This document shows positions 54,523-63,521 of a stretch of 64,000 nucleotides of DNA, in pieces. The DNA is taken from the NCBI RefSeq assembly GCF_000309385.1, contig NZ_JH976537.1, forward strand, positions 3,937,969-4,001,968, given 5' to 3'. Origin of the DNA: Nodosilinea nodulosa PCC 7104. Lineage in GTDB: Bacteria; Cyanobacteriota; Cyanobacteriia; Phormidesmidales; Phormidesmidaceae. Positions within the stretch are counted from its first letter, which is position 1; each line of letters opens with the position of its first letter. The notes below the pieces were generated by a model. That model had not been told where the DNA came from and did not search any database. It saw nothing but the letters and a program-made list of their open reading frames with translations. A program made the position numbers and the translations under genes.

Positions 54523-55371
54523 TTGGTGGGTTTCCTCCAGATTCGTCAAAGCCAGGCAGAACAGTTAGGCGTAAAGGCTTACAGCCGTCTCAGTGGTGGC
54601 CTAGAGAAAGCCAACTTACGCTTAAGTGCTAACGAATCGTTTCAAGGTGCAGAGGATGACATCGCGGCCCTGACCGGGATGAAGGTCGGGCACTCGACCC
54701 AACAACGCCTGGTGGGGCGTCAGTCGTTCGAGTCTGCCGAGGCCAAACAAGGCGTCAGTGAGGTCAGCATTGATGGCGGCAAAGTCCGTCTGCGTGACCT
54801 GGTGGAGTCCACCAGCCCGTGGCGAGACTACAAAGCGGTGCGGGTGCAAGGGATCTACTACAACGCCTTCTTCCAGGACAATGAGAGCTTGATTGACTAT
54901 CTCAGCGCTCAGCGATTGCTCTCCCCGCTGGTCTGTCTGGGCGATGGTCACGCTGGGGTGTGGAATTTGTTTAGTCAACTCACCACCGTTGAGACCCGTT
55001 GGGAAATCCTCGATTGGTATCACCTCAAAGAAAACCTCTACAAAGTCGGTGGGTCGCTCAAGCGCTTAGCGGCGGCGGAAACGCTGTTATGGCAAGGTGA
55101 GGTGGCGTCTGCCCAGGCCCTCTTTGCGGACTGTCGGCGCAAGCAAGCCCGCAACTTTGAAGCTTATCTGAGCACCCATCGGGCTCGCATCGTGAATTAT
55201 GGAGCCTATCAGAGTGAGCAACTCTGCTCCATTGGTTCAGGAGCCGTTGAGTCGGCTGTCAAACAGATTGGGCGACGTCTCCAAATCTCGGGTGCCCGCT
55301 GGAATACGGCCTCCGTCAATGCAATGTTGAGTCTGCGCTGTGCCTACCTCAATGGTCAACTCGCAAGTTGA
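54523..55371 (+). CDS. ISKra4-like transposase, main frame (orfB)
   Basis: The 282-residue catalytic part. It carries the family's markers: KVGHSTQQRLVGRQ, SIDGGKVRLRDLVE, VCLGDGHAGVWNLFSQL with the Asp near its start, EILDWYHLKENLYKVGG and GSGAVESAVKQIGRRLQISG. The DDE acids are not all identified by eye but the D of SIDGG, D of LGDGH and E of AVES are the likely set. Both frames are intact, so the element could be active if the frameshift works. It ends 27 bases before the right terminal repeat end. Confidence 0.9.
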   Translation: MVGFLQIRQSQAEQLGVKAYSRLSGGLEKANLRLSANESFQGAEDDIAALTGMKVGHSTQQRLVGRQSFESAEAKQGVSEVSIDGGKVRLRDLVESTSPWRDYKAVRVQGIYYNAFFQDNESLIDYLSAQRLLSPLVCLGDGHAGVWNLFSQLTTVETRWEILDWYHLKENLYKVGGSLKRLAAAETLLWQGEVASAQALFADCRRKQARNFEAYLSTHRARIVNYGAYQSEQLCSIGSGAVESAVKQIGRRLQISGARWNTASVNAMLSLRCAYLNGQLAS

Positions 55372-55418
55372 CTATTTTGTCGAAAGTGGGATGCTCCCAG
55401 ATAAATGTACCTAAACGA

Positions 55419-55466
55419 CTGGATTAATGGCGCTTTCAATCTGGATATAAAGCACCATTAATCCAG
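55419..55466. repeat. 18-bp inverted repeat, orphan hairpin
   Basis: CTGGATTAATGGCGCTTT (55419-55436) pairs with AAAGCACCATTAATCCAG (55449-55466) with one mismatch, around a 12-base loop. It lies just beyond the insertion sequence's right target copy. It has no T-run and no nearby gene end, so it may be the remains of another mobile element. Confidence 0.7.
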
Positions 55467-55933
55467 TGTTAACTATCGTTTCATCAACTAGGCTAACTTT
55501 GACGAAAAAGCTATATTGAATGTGGAGCCGATGAGGCTTCCCTGGCAGATAAAACAGCCAATGGTCCACACACAAAAAGGAGTGAAAGCGCTGTTGATTT
55601 CACATCTGTCTCGTCTAAACAGCAGCACCCAAGACATCATTCAACCCTTCCTGTAGTAAGCAGACGGGAGTTATTGGAAGCAGTAATCTATTCTCTAGCT
55701 AGAGGGTAAACTAAGCTTTTCATCTCCATAAAGGCTCGACTCAATTTGGGAAGTTCTTTGAATTAAGACGTTGGGTGCTGTTGCTTTTAAATAACGCCTA
55801 TAGCCTCTTAGAAACTGCGAAACCTGTTGGGATTAGTTAGTTTTTTCGTGTTTTTATCGTTGCATTGGCCTCTGTTGCTGGGGTCGGGGGTTTGGTAAAG
55901 TCGGGGAAGTAACGTTTCCTCGCTGGTGTCCCT
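55467..55933. other. AT-rich non-coding region upstream of Ap4A phosphorylase
   Basis: About 470 bases, more AT-rich than the rest of the window and without HIP1. It holds one small open frame at about 55516-55656 with no recognisable product. It may be a decayed element or a long promoter region. Confidence 0.45.
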
Positions 55934-56839
55934 ATGGCCTATTCTGCCGAGGTCGGGCTGGCCCCCGGCGACCTCTGGAGCAACATTCAGCAGCAGACCG
56001 GCCATGCTTTGGCCCGTGGTGCTCTCCAGCCCATCGACACCCGCTACGAGTTCGTGGACCAGGGCGGCATGCGCTTTTTAGTCAGAATTTTGGCTAACCT
56101 GACGCGTAAAGAAAAAGCTGACCTGGCTCAGCAGGCTCAGCAGCGGATGGGGAAGCCCGCAAATCCGTTTTTGCCCTATGACCCAGACTTGTTTGTGGCC
56201 AACCTGTCGGCTACTCACCTGTGTTTACTCAACAAATACAACGTGGTTGACCACCACATTTTGATCGTCACCCGTGCTTTTGAGGATCAAAATACCTGGC
56301 TGACCCTGGCTGATTTTGAGGCCTTAGCCATTTGTATGGCCGAAGTCGATGGCCTGGCCTTTTATAACGGTGGCCGTCTAGCCGGGGCCAGCCAGCGCCA
56401 CAAGCACCTGCAGCTGGTGCCGCCGCCCCTGTGCCCCGATCGCAGCCCGCTGCCCTTGACCACAGTACTGGCCGATCTCAACCTTTCCCACGACGTCTCT
56501 GAGCCTCTACAGTCGCCTATCCTGGCCTTTCACCACGCTATTTTGCCCCTGGTAGAGCAGCAATCCCCAGGCGGCGCAACCCTGCTAGCGGCCTACCAAA
56601 ATCTGCTTACCTCCCTTGGAGTCGACTGGGCAAGGCCCCCCGAAACCTTTCCCTATAACCTGCTGGTCACCCGCCGCTGGATGATGGCGGTGGCTCGACG
56701 GCAGGAGCACTATGAGTCAATTCCGGTGAATTCCTTGGGATTTGCCGGGTCATTGCTGGTGAAAAATCAGGAGCAGCTGGAGCTGTTAAAAGCGCTGGGG
56801 CCGATGACGATACTCAGGCATGTGGCCCGCGCCAGCTAG
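55934..56839 (+). CDS. Ap4A phosphorylase (ATP adenylyltransferase) family protein
   Basis: A 301-residue HIT-superfamily enzyme that breaks down diadenosine tetraphosphate to ATP and ADP by phosphorolysis, or runs the reverse reaction. The N-terminal part has PFLPYDPDLFVANLSATHLC and LLNKYNVVDHHILIVTRAFE, typical of Ap4A phosphorylases. The catalytic HxHxQ motif is SQRHKHLQLVPPPL. GGRLAGASQRHKHL is nearly identical to the family consensus. Full length. The upstream promoter region is AT-rich. Confidence 0.92.
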   Translation: MAYSAEVGLAPGDLWSNIQQQTGHALARGALQPIDTRYEFVDQGGMRFLVRILANLTRKEKADLAQQAQQRMGKPANPFLPYDPDLFVANLSATHLCLLNKYNVVDHHILIVTRAFEDQNTWLTLADFEALAICMAEVDGLAFYNGGRLAGASQRHKHLQLVPPPLCPDRSPLPLTTVLADLNLSHDVSEPLQSPILAFHHAILPLVEQQSPGGATLLAAYQNLLTSLGVDWARPPETFPYNLLVTRRWMMAVARRQEHYESIPVNSLGFAGSLLVKNQEQLELLKALGPMTILRHVARAS

Positions 56840-57010
56840 GCAGGCTTGGGCAGAGGGCCAGAGGGGCAGATGAGTTGCCGTTAGGAGTCGGTATTCAGCC
56901 AGTCTGCGAAGGGATTGGGGTTGATGAACGGTTTCGCTCACTTTGGGGAGAAATCGGTACACTTGAGGGTAGAACAGGTTTACTCAACCTTTTAGTCCTG
57001 GGGGCTAGCT

Positions 57011-57865
57011 GTGCCGTCAATTATTGGAATTCTGGCGCTAATCATTATTGGTTACACCGTGGGTTCGGTGCGTATTATCAATCAGGGTACCGAAGCTCTG
57101 GTAGAGCGCCTGGGCCGATACCACCGCAAGCTGAAGCCCGGAATGAACTTCATTGTGCCGGTGCTCGACTACATTGTGCTGCGCGACAGCGTCCGCGAGC
57201 AAATTCTTGACGTGGCTAAGCAGGGCGCGATTACCAGAGACAACGTATCTCTGGAAGTCGATGCCGTGGTGTACTGGCGCATTTTAGAGCTGGAGCTGAC
57301 CTTCTACGCCATTGAAAACGTTGAGCAGGGCATTGAAGAACTGGTGATTACCACCCTGCGATCGGAAATTGGCAAGATGGAGTTTGAGAAGACGTTTTCC
57401 TCCCGCGATGAGCTGAACCGAGCGCTGCTCTCCCAGCTCGATGAAGCCACTGAGCCTTGGGGTGTGAAAGTCACGCGGGTTGAGGTGCAGGAAATTATTC
57501 CCCCTGAAGAAGTGAGGCGATCGATGCAGTTGCAGCAGGCGGCGGAGCTGAGGAGCCGGGCCATGGTGCTGGAGGCGCAGGGCGAGCAGGAAGCGGCTAT
57601 TAAGCGGGCTGAGGCCACAGTGCAATCGATTCAAATGTTGTCTAAGGCCCTGGCCGATCGCAGCGATACCGGCGAAATTCTCAACTATCTGTTGGCCCAG
57701 CGCTATGTGGATGCCAACCAGAAGCTAGGCGAAAGCGAAAACTCCAAAGTGGTCTTTATGGACCCCAAAATGCTCACGGAGGGGCTGGTCGAGCTGATGC
57801 ACACCGATACAACTACGCCAAAGCACAGGCCAGATCCCGACGATTTTCCCAGCCGCCGCCGGTAG
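57011..57865 (+). CDS. SPFH/Band 7 (stomatin-like) membrane protein
   Basis: A 284-residue membrane-associated protein. An N-terminal membrane segment (IIGILALIIIGYTVGSV) anchors it; the SPFH domain follows: GTEALVERLGRYHRKLKPGM, VPVLDYIVLRDSVREQILDV, DNVSLEVDAVVYWRILELEL. The C-terminal half is a coiled coil (ELRSRAMVLEAQGEQEAAIK). The start is GTG 57011. Such proteins form lipid-raft-like assemblies and scaffold proteases such as FtsH; partners are unknown. It lies 170 bases after the Ap4A phosphorylase gene and 48 bases before rlmN. Confidence 0.9.
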   Translation: MPSIIGILALIIIGYTVGSVRIINQGTEALVERLGRYHRKLKPGMNFIVPVLDYIVLRDSVREQILDVAKQGAITRDNVSLEVDAVVYWRILELELTFYAIENVEQGIEELVITTLRSEIGKMEFEKTFSSRDELNRALLSQLDEATEPWGVKVTRVEVQEIIPPEEVRRSMQLQQAAELRSRAMVLEAQGEQEAAIKRAEATVQSIQMLSKALADRSDTGEILNYLLAQRYVDANQKLGESENSKVVFMDPKMLTEGLVELMHTDTTTPKHRPDPDDFPSRRR

Positions 57866-57913
57866 CGCCCTTAGGGGCAGAATATCGCTACCATAGAGGA
57901 TTCTGCATTTGTT

Positions 57914-59017
57914 GTGGCTATGGCTGTTTTCCCTCTGACTTCCCCTAACTCATCTGCCGTAGATTCTGCGGTGGGAGACAAGGCCTCCGTAAGCGGGGAC
58001 TCGTCGGCGCCTTTGCTGGGCAAATCCCTAGAGGAGCTAACCGAGTGGATGCAGGCCCAGGGGCAGCCGAGCTATCGGGGTAAGCAGCTTTACCAATGGC
58101 TGTATCAGCAGGGGGCGCGATCGCTCCAGGACATCACCGTATTTCCCAAGGCCTGGCGCCAGGAGCGGGAAAACGTTCACTTAGGCCGCTCAACCCTACA
58201 CCACCGGGTTGTGGCCAGCGACGGCACGGTGAAATACCTGCTCAGACTGGCCGATGGCCAAATTGTTGAAACCGTGGGCATTCCCTCTGCCAAGCGACTG
58301 ACGGTGTGCGTGTCGTCCCAGGTGGGCTGCCCGATGGCCTGCGATTTTTGCGCTACGGGCAAGGGTGGCTTCGTGCGCAACCTGGCCGTCCACGAGATTG
58401 TCGATCAGGTGCTCACCGTACAGCAGGATTTTGGCCAGCGGGTCAGCCACATCGTGTTTATGGGCATGGGCGAACCCCTGCTCAACGGCAGCAGCGTCGT
58501 GGCAGCGATCCGCTGCCTGAATCGGGACGTGGGCATTGGTCAGCGGGCCATGACCCTGTCTACGGTGGGAGTGCCGGGCCGGATTCGGGCGCTGGCGGCG
58601 GAGCAGCTACAGGTTACCCTGGCGGTGAGCCTGCACGCCTCCAATCAGCCCCAGCGGCTTCAGCTAATTCCCAGTGCTGGCGCCTATCCCCTGGAGGTGC
58701 TGCTCGACGAATGTCGTGAGTACGTGCAGCTCACCGGGCGGCGGGTTACCTTCGAGTACATTCTGCTGGCTGGGCTAAACGATCGGCCCACCGATGCTGC
58801 CGAGCTGGCCCAGCACCTGCGGGGGTTCCAGAGCCACGTCAACCTGATTCCCTACAACCCCATCGACGAGGCCGACTACCAGCGCCCCAGTGAAGCCAGC
58901 ATTCGTGAGTTTGTAGCTGAGCTGGAGTCCCACCGTATTGCCGTTACGGTCCGCTACTCCCGTGGGCTAGAGGAAAACGCTGCCTGCGGCCAGCTCCGGG
59001 CCTCTAAGAGCCGTTGA
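57914..59017 (+). CDS. rlmN: Dual-specificity RNA methyltransferase RlmN
   Basis: A radical SAM enzyme that methylates A2503 of 23S rRNA and A37 of some tRNAs. 367 residues. The radical SAM cluster motif is [11 protein letters not shown] (CxxxCxxC, with the required spacing); conserved runs are SGWRQEREN-type [64 protein letters not shown] and [17 protein letters not shown]. The second catalytic Cys is near the C-terminus in [10 protein letters not shown]. Full length. Confidence 0.97.
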   Translation: MAMAVFPLTSPNSSAVDSAVGDKASVSGDSSAPLLGKSLEELTEWMQAQGQPSYRGKQLYQWLYQQGARSLQDITVFPKAWRQERENVHLGRSTLHHRVVASDGTVKYLLRLADGQIVETVGIPSAKRLTVCVSSQVGCPMACDFCATGKGGFVRNLAVHEIVDQVLTVQQDFGQRVSHIVFMGMGEPLLNGSSVVAAIRCLNRDVGIGQRAMTLSTVGVPGRIRALAAEQLQVTLAVSLHASNQPQRLQLIPSAGAYPLEVLLDECREYVQLTGRRVTFEYILLAGLNDRPTDAAELAQHLRGFQSHVNLIPYNPIDEADYQRPSEASIREFVAELESHRIAVTVRYSRGLEENAACGQLRASKSR

Positions 59018-59169
59018 CCCTGAGCGGGGGATCATCCGTGGGGAGATCTTTCTCAGATCGGTCGGTTTACCCGCTTGTGAATGCCTGAGTTTTTGTTAAG
59101 TTATGAAACATAAGGTTTCGCGGTCTTCTACCAGAGGCAGCTGTGCCTTCTCCATCTTTGCAGGTTTGA

Positions 59170-59922
59170 ATGGTCCTAGCTCCTGTCCCGCCGCTGGCTG
59201 CTCTGACAGCTAACCCTCTGGATATGTCTAACTGGCTGCTGGCCCTTTCGCAGGTGCGGGTCTCCGTGCACGGGCGCGATCGACTGCCGCCTGCCCGGCC
59301 TCTGGTGGTGGTCAGCAACCATCGCAGCATTATGGACGCGCCGCTGCTGATGAGCGCCGTGGGCCGCCCGGTACGTTTTGCCTGCCACCACTACATGAGC
59401 CAGGTGCCCGGTCTACGCAATGTCGTCAATGCCCTTGGCTGTCTGCCCCTAGATTCCCCTGACAAGGGCCAGACGGCGTTTTTTCGCCGCGCTATGAAAG
59501 CCCTAGGCGAAGGCGAGGCGGTAGGGATTTTCCCTGAAGGGGCGGCCCCCATGGTCAACAGGACCACCCCCGACAACCTGAATAGCTTTCACCGCGGGTT
59601 TGCCCACCTGGCCCTGCGGGCACCAGTAGATGAACTGGCGATCGTCCCCGTGGCGATCGCGGCCCGCCGGGAGACAAATAACTCGGTGGTGCCTCTGCGG
59701 TGGCTGAGCATCTTTGACGCCTCCGAGCCGCTGTTTCAGCAGTCAGGATGGCATCCGGCGGTGTTTTACAAAGAGGTAAACCTGCTGATTGGTCACCCGG
59801 TGCGGGTGGACCTGCGGCTGCGATCGCGCTACCGCAGCAAAGGCCCCAGCGATGTGGCCACTGAACTCACCCAGTGCTGCCAAGATGAAATTGCCAGGCT
59901 GCTAAAGCAAGGATGCTGCTGA
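59170..59922 (+). CDS. 1-acylglycerol-3-phosphate acyltransferase-like protein (LPLAT)
   Basis: A 250-residue LPLAT-family acyltransferase. Motif I is VSNHRSIMDAPLLMSAVG (HxxxxD), motif III VGIFPEGAAPMVN, motif IV LAIVPVAIAARRE. It probably acylates lysophosphatidate or another glycerolipid at the membrane. It is followed after about 90 bases by an alpha/beta hydrolase that resembles the hydrolase half of plant phytyl ester synthases, which fuse exactly these two domains. So the pair may work together on phytol or free fatty acids. That is inference. Confidence 0.87.
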   Translation: MVLAPVPPLAALTANPLDMSNWLLALSQVRVSVHGRDRLPPARPLVVVSNHRSIMDAPLLMSAVGRPVRFACHHYMSQVPGLRNVVNALGCLPLDSPDKGQTAFFRRAMKALGEGEAVGIFPEGAAPMVNRTTPDNLNSFHRGFAHLALRAPVDELAIVPVAIAARRETNNSVVPLRWLSIFDASEPLFQQSGWHPAVFYKEVNLLIGHPVRVDLRLRSRYRSKGPSDVATELTQCCQDEIARLLKQGCC

Positions 59923-60012
59923 TGTTCAGCCCTGTGCCTACCTGGTTGCCCAGCGGGACAGCCCTTGCCACAGCTGGCTCTAGGGCTGGTTTGCCGTCTG
60001 CACGATTTGCCC

Positions 60013-60843
60013 ATGCCTGAATCTGTCACCCTAAAATTGGTTGCCCCGGTCGGTAAACATTCCGATCGCCCCCTGCTCATATACCTGCCTGGCATGGACG
60101 GTAGCGGTGAGCTTTTTGGTCTCCAGAGCGCGGGCCTGAGGCCCTATTTTGATATTCGCTGCCTGGTCATTCCCGGCGATGATCTATCGTCGTGGGAGCG
60201 CCTGGCCTTTCAGACGGTGCAGCTGATTCGGCGGGAGACAGGCTCTGCCCCGGTGTATCTCTGCGGCGAGTCGTTTGGGGCCTGTCTGGCGCTGCGGGTA
60301 GTGGCCCTGGCTCCCGCCCTGGCCGACCACCTAATTTTGATCAATTCGGCCTCTTCGTTTCACCGCTTTCCGTGGCTGCACTGGGTCGCTAATCTAACGC
60401 CCTGGGTTGCCCCGCCGCTGTACCAGACCTCTACCCTAGGCAGTCTCCCCGTGCTGGCCAATCTCAGCCGCATCAGCGAGGCCAACCGCCAGGCCCTGGT
60501 GCGGGCGATGGAGGCTGTGTCCCAGGGGAGTGCCGCCTGGCGCCTGGCCCTGCTGTCCCAATTTCGCCTGGAGCCGCTCCAGCTGCAGCGGGTAGCTGCG
60601 CCCACGCTGCTGGTGGCATCGCTGGGCGATCGCCTGCTGCCCTCCCTCGAAGAGGCCCAGCGCCTGGCGGCCCTGCTGCCCAACTCGCGCATTTACCCTC
60701 TGCCCCACAGCGGCCACGCCAGCCTGCTTGAAGATGGGGTAAATTTGAAGGCAATTCTAGCCGCAGTAGGCTTTCTGCCCCTGGCCGAGCGCGATGGCCA
60801 ACGCCAGAACTCTACCAATCGGCAAGCCCCGCTGGCATCTTAA
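60013..60843 (+). CDS. Alpha/beta hydrolase, phytyl-ester-synthase-like
   Basis: A 276-residue serine hydrolase. LLIYLPGMDGSGELFGLQ is the oxyanion and lid region, CGESFGACLALRVV the nucleophile elbow (Ser), GDRLLPS the acid region and LPHSGHASLLED carries the catalytic His. LPGMDGSGxxF followed by YFDIRCLVIPGDD closely follows the N-terminal half of plant phytyl ester synthase (PES) enzymes. Start ATG 60013; the frame opens 16 codons earlier with a TTG. It has no visible ribosome binding site. The upstream acyltransferase may be its partner. Confidence 0.85.
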   Translation: MPESVTLKLVAPVGKHSDRPLLIYLPGMDGSGELFGLQSAGLRPYFDIRCLVIPGDDLSSWERLAFQTVQLIRRETGSAPVYLCGESFGACLALRVVALAPALADHLILINSASSFHRFPWLHWVANLTPWVAPPLYQTSTLGSLPVLANLSRISEANRQALVRAMEAVSQGSAAWRLALLSQFRLEPLQLQRVAAPTLLVASLGDRLLPSLEEAQRLAALLPNSRIYPLPHSGHASLLEDGVNLKAILAAVGFLPLAERDGQRQNSTNRQAPLAS

Positions 60844-60937
60844 CGCCAGCAGGCGGGGTTAGACGCGCCAGGAATTTCAAGCAGGCAACTTTAAAGGGCA
60901 TCAATCAGGCAGCAAACGCCACGCTTTCCGGGTATTG

Positions 60938-61771
60938 TCACGTTCCCCGTAGCTCTATCACCGTGATCTCCGGCGGACATCCCAACCGCCCCGGCGCGTA
61001 GCTGCCCAGGCCCCGGTTCACGTAGAGTTGGTTCGCCCCTACGGAGTGCAGCCCCGACGCCCATTCCCAGTGGCGAAGGATTCTAAAGCATTTGCGGTTT
61101 AAGTAGGGCAGATCAAATGGCAGGCGAGACAGTGCAGACAGCCGCAGCGATTGGGTGAGAGCTGGCACAGGCCCCAGGCCCGGCAGCACAATTTGGCCGC
61201 CGTGGGTGTGGCCCGAGAGCTGGAGGTCGACGCGCTGGGAGGCTAAAAATGCGGCGCTGTCAGGGTTGTGGGACAGCACTAGCCGGGGCTGGGTCGGCGA
61301 TAGCGCGTCGAGCAGAGGGACAGCGTAAAAATCTCGCGACCAAAAGTCGGCCAGCCCTACTACGGGCAAATCGTCCCCCAGCGGGTAGGTGATATCGTTC
61401 CACAGGGCACAAATGCCGACCTGCCGCAGCGATCGCAAAATTGTCCGGCGACCCCCCAGGGTAATGTTGTCGTGGTTGCCCAGCACGGCAACGGTTCCGT
61501 AACGGCTCTGCATTTGGCGCAGGTAGGGGGCAAGGGTAAAGATGGGGGCCGTTTCTCTAGTGACATAGTCGCCAGTCAGGGCGATCAGGTCAGGGGCTAA
61601 GCCATTAACCCGGTCGACTACCTGCCGCAACAGCCCCAGCGAGAGGCACTGCCCGTCGAAGTGGAAGTCGGACAGCTGCACAATGCGGCACCCCTCTAGC
61701 CGTCGGGGCAGGTCGCGAATGGGTGCAGCCACCGTTTCAACGGTGAGAGGTCCAGTGAACAAGGGGCGCAT
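60938..61771 (-). CDS. Metallophosphoesterase, YkuE-like
   Basis: A 277-residue calcineurin-like phosphoesterase with the full metal-binding set: QLSDFHFDG (DxH), ALTGDYVT (GD), VLGNHDNI (GNHD), RLVLSHNPD (H) and LSGHTHGGQI (GHTH). The layout matches the YkuE/LpxH-like group. The substrate is unknown: relatives hydrolyse phospholipids or nucleotides. It is convergent with the hydrolase gene and about 95 bases apart. Confidence 0.92.
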   Translation of the reverse strand: MRPLFTGPLTVETVAAPIRDLPRRLEGCRIVQLSDFHFDGQCLSLGLLRQVVDRVNGLAPDLIALTGDYVTRETAPIFTLAPYLRQMQSRYGTVAVLGNHDNITLGGRRTILRSLRQVGICALWNDITYPLGDDLPVVGLADFWSRDFYAVPLLDALSPTQPRLVLSHNPDSAAFLASQRVDLQLSGHTHGGQIVLPGLGPVPALTQSLRLSALSRLPFDLPYLNRKCFRILRHWEWASGLHSVGANQLYVNRGLGSYAPGRLGCPPEITVIELRGT

Positions 61772-61963
61772 GGGAGCTAAAAACGCATCCCCCGCACGCT
61801 AGCCCGTTTGCCCGCAGGTTGCCACTGGTTTGGGCAATTCTTCAGCAGGGGTGAGCAAAAATTTGTGTTCGGTGAAAACGTTCGGCGAAAAAGTAGCGCT
61901 GCGTTACGCCTCAAATTGAATCGATTCGACTGGCGGCGGTAGGCTAGTTGGGCTTGAAAAAAC

Positions 61964-62773
61964 CTATGCAGCCAGGGCCGTGTAGCCTGCCCAGGCTTTG
62001 AAGAAAAAGTATCCAGACAGCAGCGCCAGCAGCGCCCGAAACATAATAGTCACCGCCTGGTCGGGGAGCCGAGGCAGGTAGCGGGTGCTGACCTGCACGC
62101 CGATCGCCCCCGCCGCGCCTAAAATTAGCCCCGTCGTCAGCAGCACGTTGCCCGACAGAGCATGCCACAGGCAGGCCCACAGCCCGGTGATCACGATCGC
62201 CCCCAGGCTGGTTTGCACCGCCACCTTGATCGGCTCGTGCAGCAGCAAAATTTGCAGGGGCACCATCACCACGCCGCCGCCGACCCCAAACAGCCCCGCC
62301 AAAAACCCGGCCAGCCCGCCAATGCCCAGCCTAGCGATCGTGGGCGACACGGGCAGCGGTGTGGAATCTGCAGCGGGTAGGCCAGCAGATTCGCTGCGCT
62401 GGGCCTGACGTACCACCTGTTTTTTCAGGCCAATCAGGTAGATATTAAACAGCAGAAAGAGTCCAAAAATCCCCAGCAGCGCGTAGTTGGGCAGAGCGGT
62501 GGCCAGCTCTTTGCCCAGGTAGGCGGTGATTAGGGCGGGTAGGCCCAACATGGCCACATGGTTGAGCTTGAGAAAGCCCATGCGCCAGTTCTGCACGCTG
62601 CCGACCAGGGCGATAAGGGCGATCGCAAGGGTACTCGTCCCCACCGCCTGCACCCCCGTCATACCCAAAGCGACCATCACGGGCACCATCACCGTGCCGC
62701 CGCCAATGCCCAAGAACCCCGCCAGCACCCCGGCCAACAGCCCCACCAGCGCTAAAATTAGTCCACTTCCCAC
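61964..62773 (-). CDS. TSUP family (TauE/SafE) permease
   Basis: A 269-residue integral membrane protein with eight predicted segments in two similar halves: GLLAGVLAGFLGIGGGTVMV near the N-terminus and GGLAGFLAGLFGVGGGVVMV in the middle. The paired GxGGGxxxVP motifs are diagnostic of TSUP (DUF81) permeases, which export or import sulfite, sulfonates or related anions. Substrate unknown. The upstream region holds a hairpin repeat. Confidence 0.92.
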   Translation of the reverse strand: MGSGLILALVGLLAGVLAGFLGIGGGTVMVPVMVALGMTGVQAVGTSTLAIALIALVGSVQNWRMGFLKLNHVAMLGLPALITAYLGKELATALPNYALLGIFGLFLLFNIYLIGLKKQVVRQAQRSESAGLPAADSTPLPVSPTIARLGIGGLAGFLAGLFGVGGGVVMVPLQILLLHEPIKVAVQTSLGAIVITGLWACLWHALSGNVLLTTGLILGAAGAIGVQVSTRYLPRLPDQAVTIMFRALLALLSGYFFFKAWAGYTALAA

Positions 62774-62927
62774 CGCACTCTCCCCGGCAACTTAGCCACA
62801 ACTGTCAATCAGGCGATCGCCCCATCTTACCTGTTGGCGAGGCCGCAGATGGTAGCTATTTGGAGCAACAAAACATTGGTGCTTAGAACCTGCTTGACTG
62901 ACAAAACTCCCGAAACTTGATTCTGCC

Positions 62928-63003
62928 GTAGGCTGGGTTAGCAATAGTGAAATCCAACGAAACCATTGCTGGCGTCGGGTTTCGTGACCTCAACCCAACC
63001 TAC
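62928..63003 (+). repeat. Hairpin repeat, copy A
   Basis: A 76-bp element with inverted ends GTAGGCTGGGTT and AACCCAACCTAC. Inside, GGGTTTCGTGACCTCAACCC (62977-62996) forms its own stem. A second copy at 63707-63780 is in the same orientation over the first half but has this 20-bp block inverted. It is of the GTTGGGTT class of cyanobacterial intergenic repeats. Confidence 0.9.
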
Positions 63004-63038
63004 AGGGCTACTGTACACCCGTAGATCGGAGAATTCTT

Positions 63039-63428
63039 ATGAGTTATGAAACTGATCTTCTTGAAGTTAGAGAAAAGTATCCGTTTAATAAGTGGAAAAC
63101 TTACGCTGAAATTGGTGAGGCTGGCGAAGAGGGCTTAGAGCAATACACAGAAGAAAATTGTGAGGCAGCAAAGCGCATCCTGGATACCTTGGTTTCTGAT
63201 TTGGCTGCCTTGGGTGAAGACGCCCTAAAAGAAGACAAACTTCAAAAGTTTCAGGTTGCTGTTGAAGCACTCAATACGCTCAACCATGAAATGGATGGCT
63301 CACTTATCGAGACAGGCGAACGAGAGGAATTATGTGAGCTTTTCAATATTATCGCTGTAAAAGCTGGTATAGATCCGAGTGAATACGGCGATGGAGAAGG
63401 GCCGGCAAGTGAATGGCGAAATTGGTAA
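63039..63428 (+). CDS. Small acidic protein, unknown function
   Basis: A 129-residue soluble protein, acidic and helical (ENCEAAKRILDTLVSDLAAL, KLQKFQVAVEALNTLNHEMD). It ends in a distinctive GEGPASEWRNW. A good ribosome binding site (GGAGA) precedes its ATG. It is more AT-rich than the chromosome and sits between the two hairpin repeats, so it may be acquired. Small acidic, helical proteins of this form include immunity and antitoxin proteins, but I see no matching partner and do not claim that role. Confidence 0.7.
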   Translation: MSYETDLLEVREKYPFNKWKTYAEIGEAGEEGLEQYTEENCEAAKRILDTLVSDLAALGEDALKEDKLQKFQVAVEALNTLNHEMDGSLIETGEREELCELFNIIAVKAGIDPSEYGDGEGPASEWRNW

Positions 63429-63521
63429 CAACCTCAAAGCGTTAACCGCAGCACAACAAATTGCTACAGCCATAGCGGGCAGGTGAGTTGTTAGATCGAC
63501 GTTTACGACTTGGAATTGAGC

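Larger units (their letters stand above)
54239..55398 (+). mobile_element. ISKra4-like insertion sequence with target duplication
   Basis: The element is 1160 bases long. The left end is GGGAGCATCCCACTTTCG at 54239 and the right end is its reverse complement, CGAAAGTGGGATGCTCCC, ending at 55398. These 18-bp inverted repeats continue imperfectly inward. A direct 9-bp duplication, AGATAAATG, flanks both ends (54230-54238 and 55399-55407), which shows a clean, probably recent insertion. It carries a two-frame transposase of the ISKra4 family. The duplication shows the original site was intact before insertion between the cupin gene and non-coding DNA. Confidence 0.93.

Noticed and set aside
55516..55656. 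Short open frame of about 46 codons in the AT-rich gap
   Set aside because: No similarity I recognise and no ribosome binding site.
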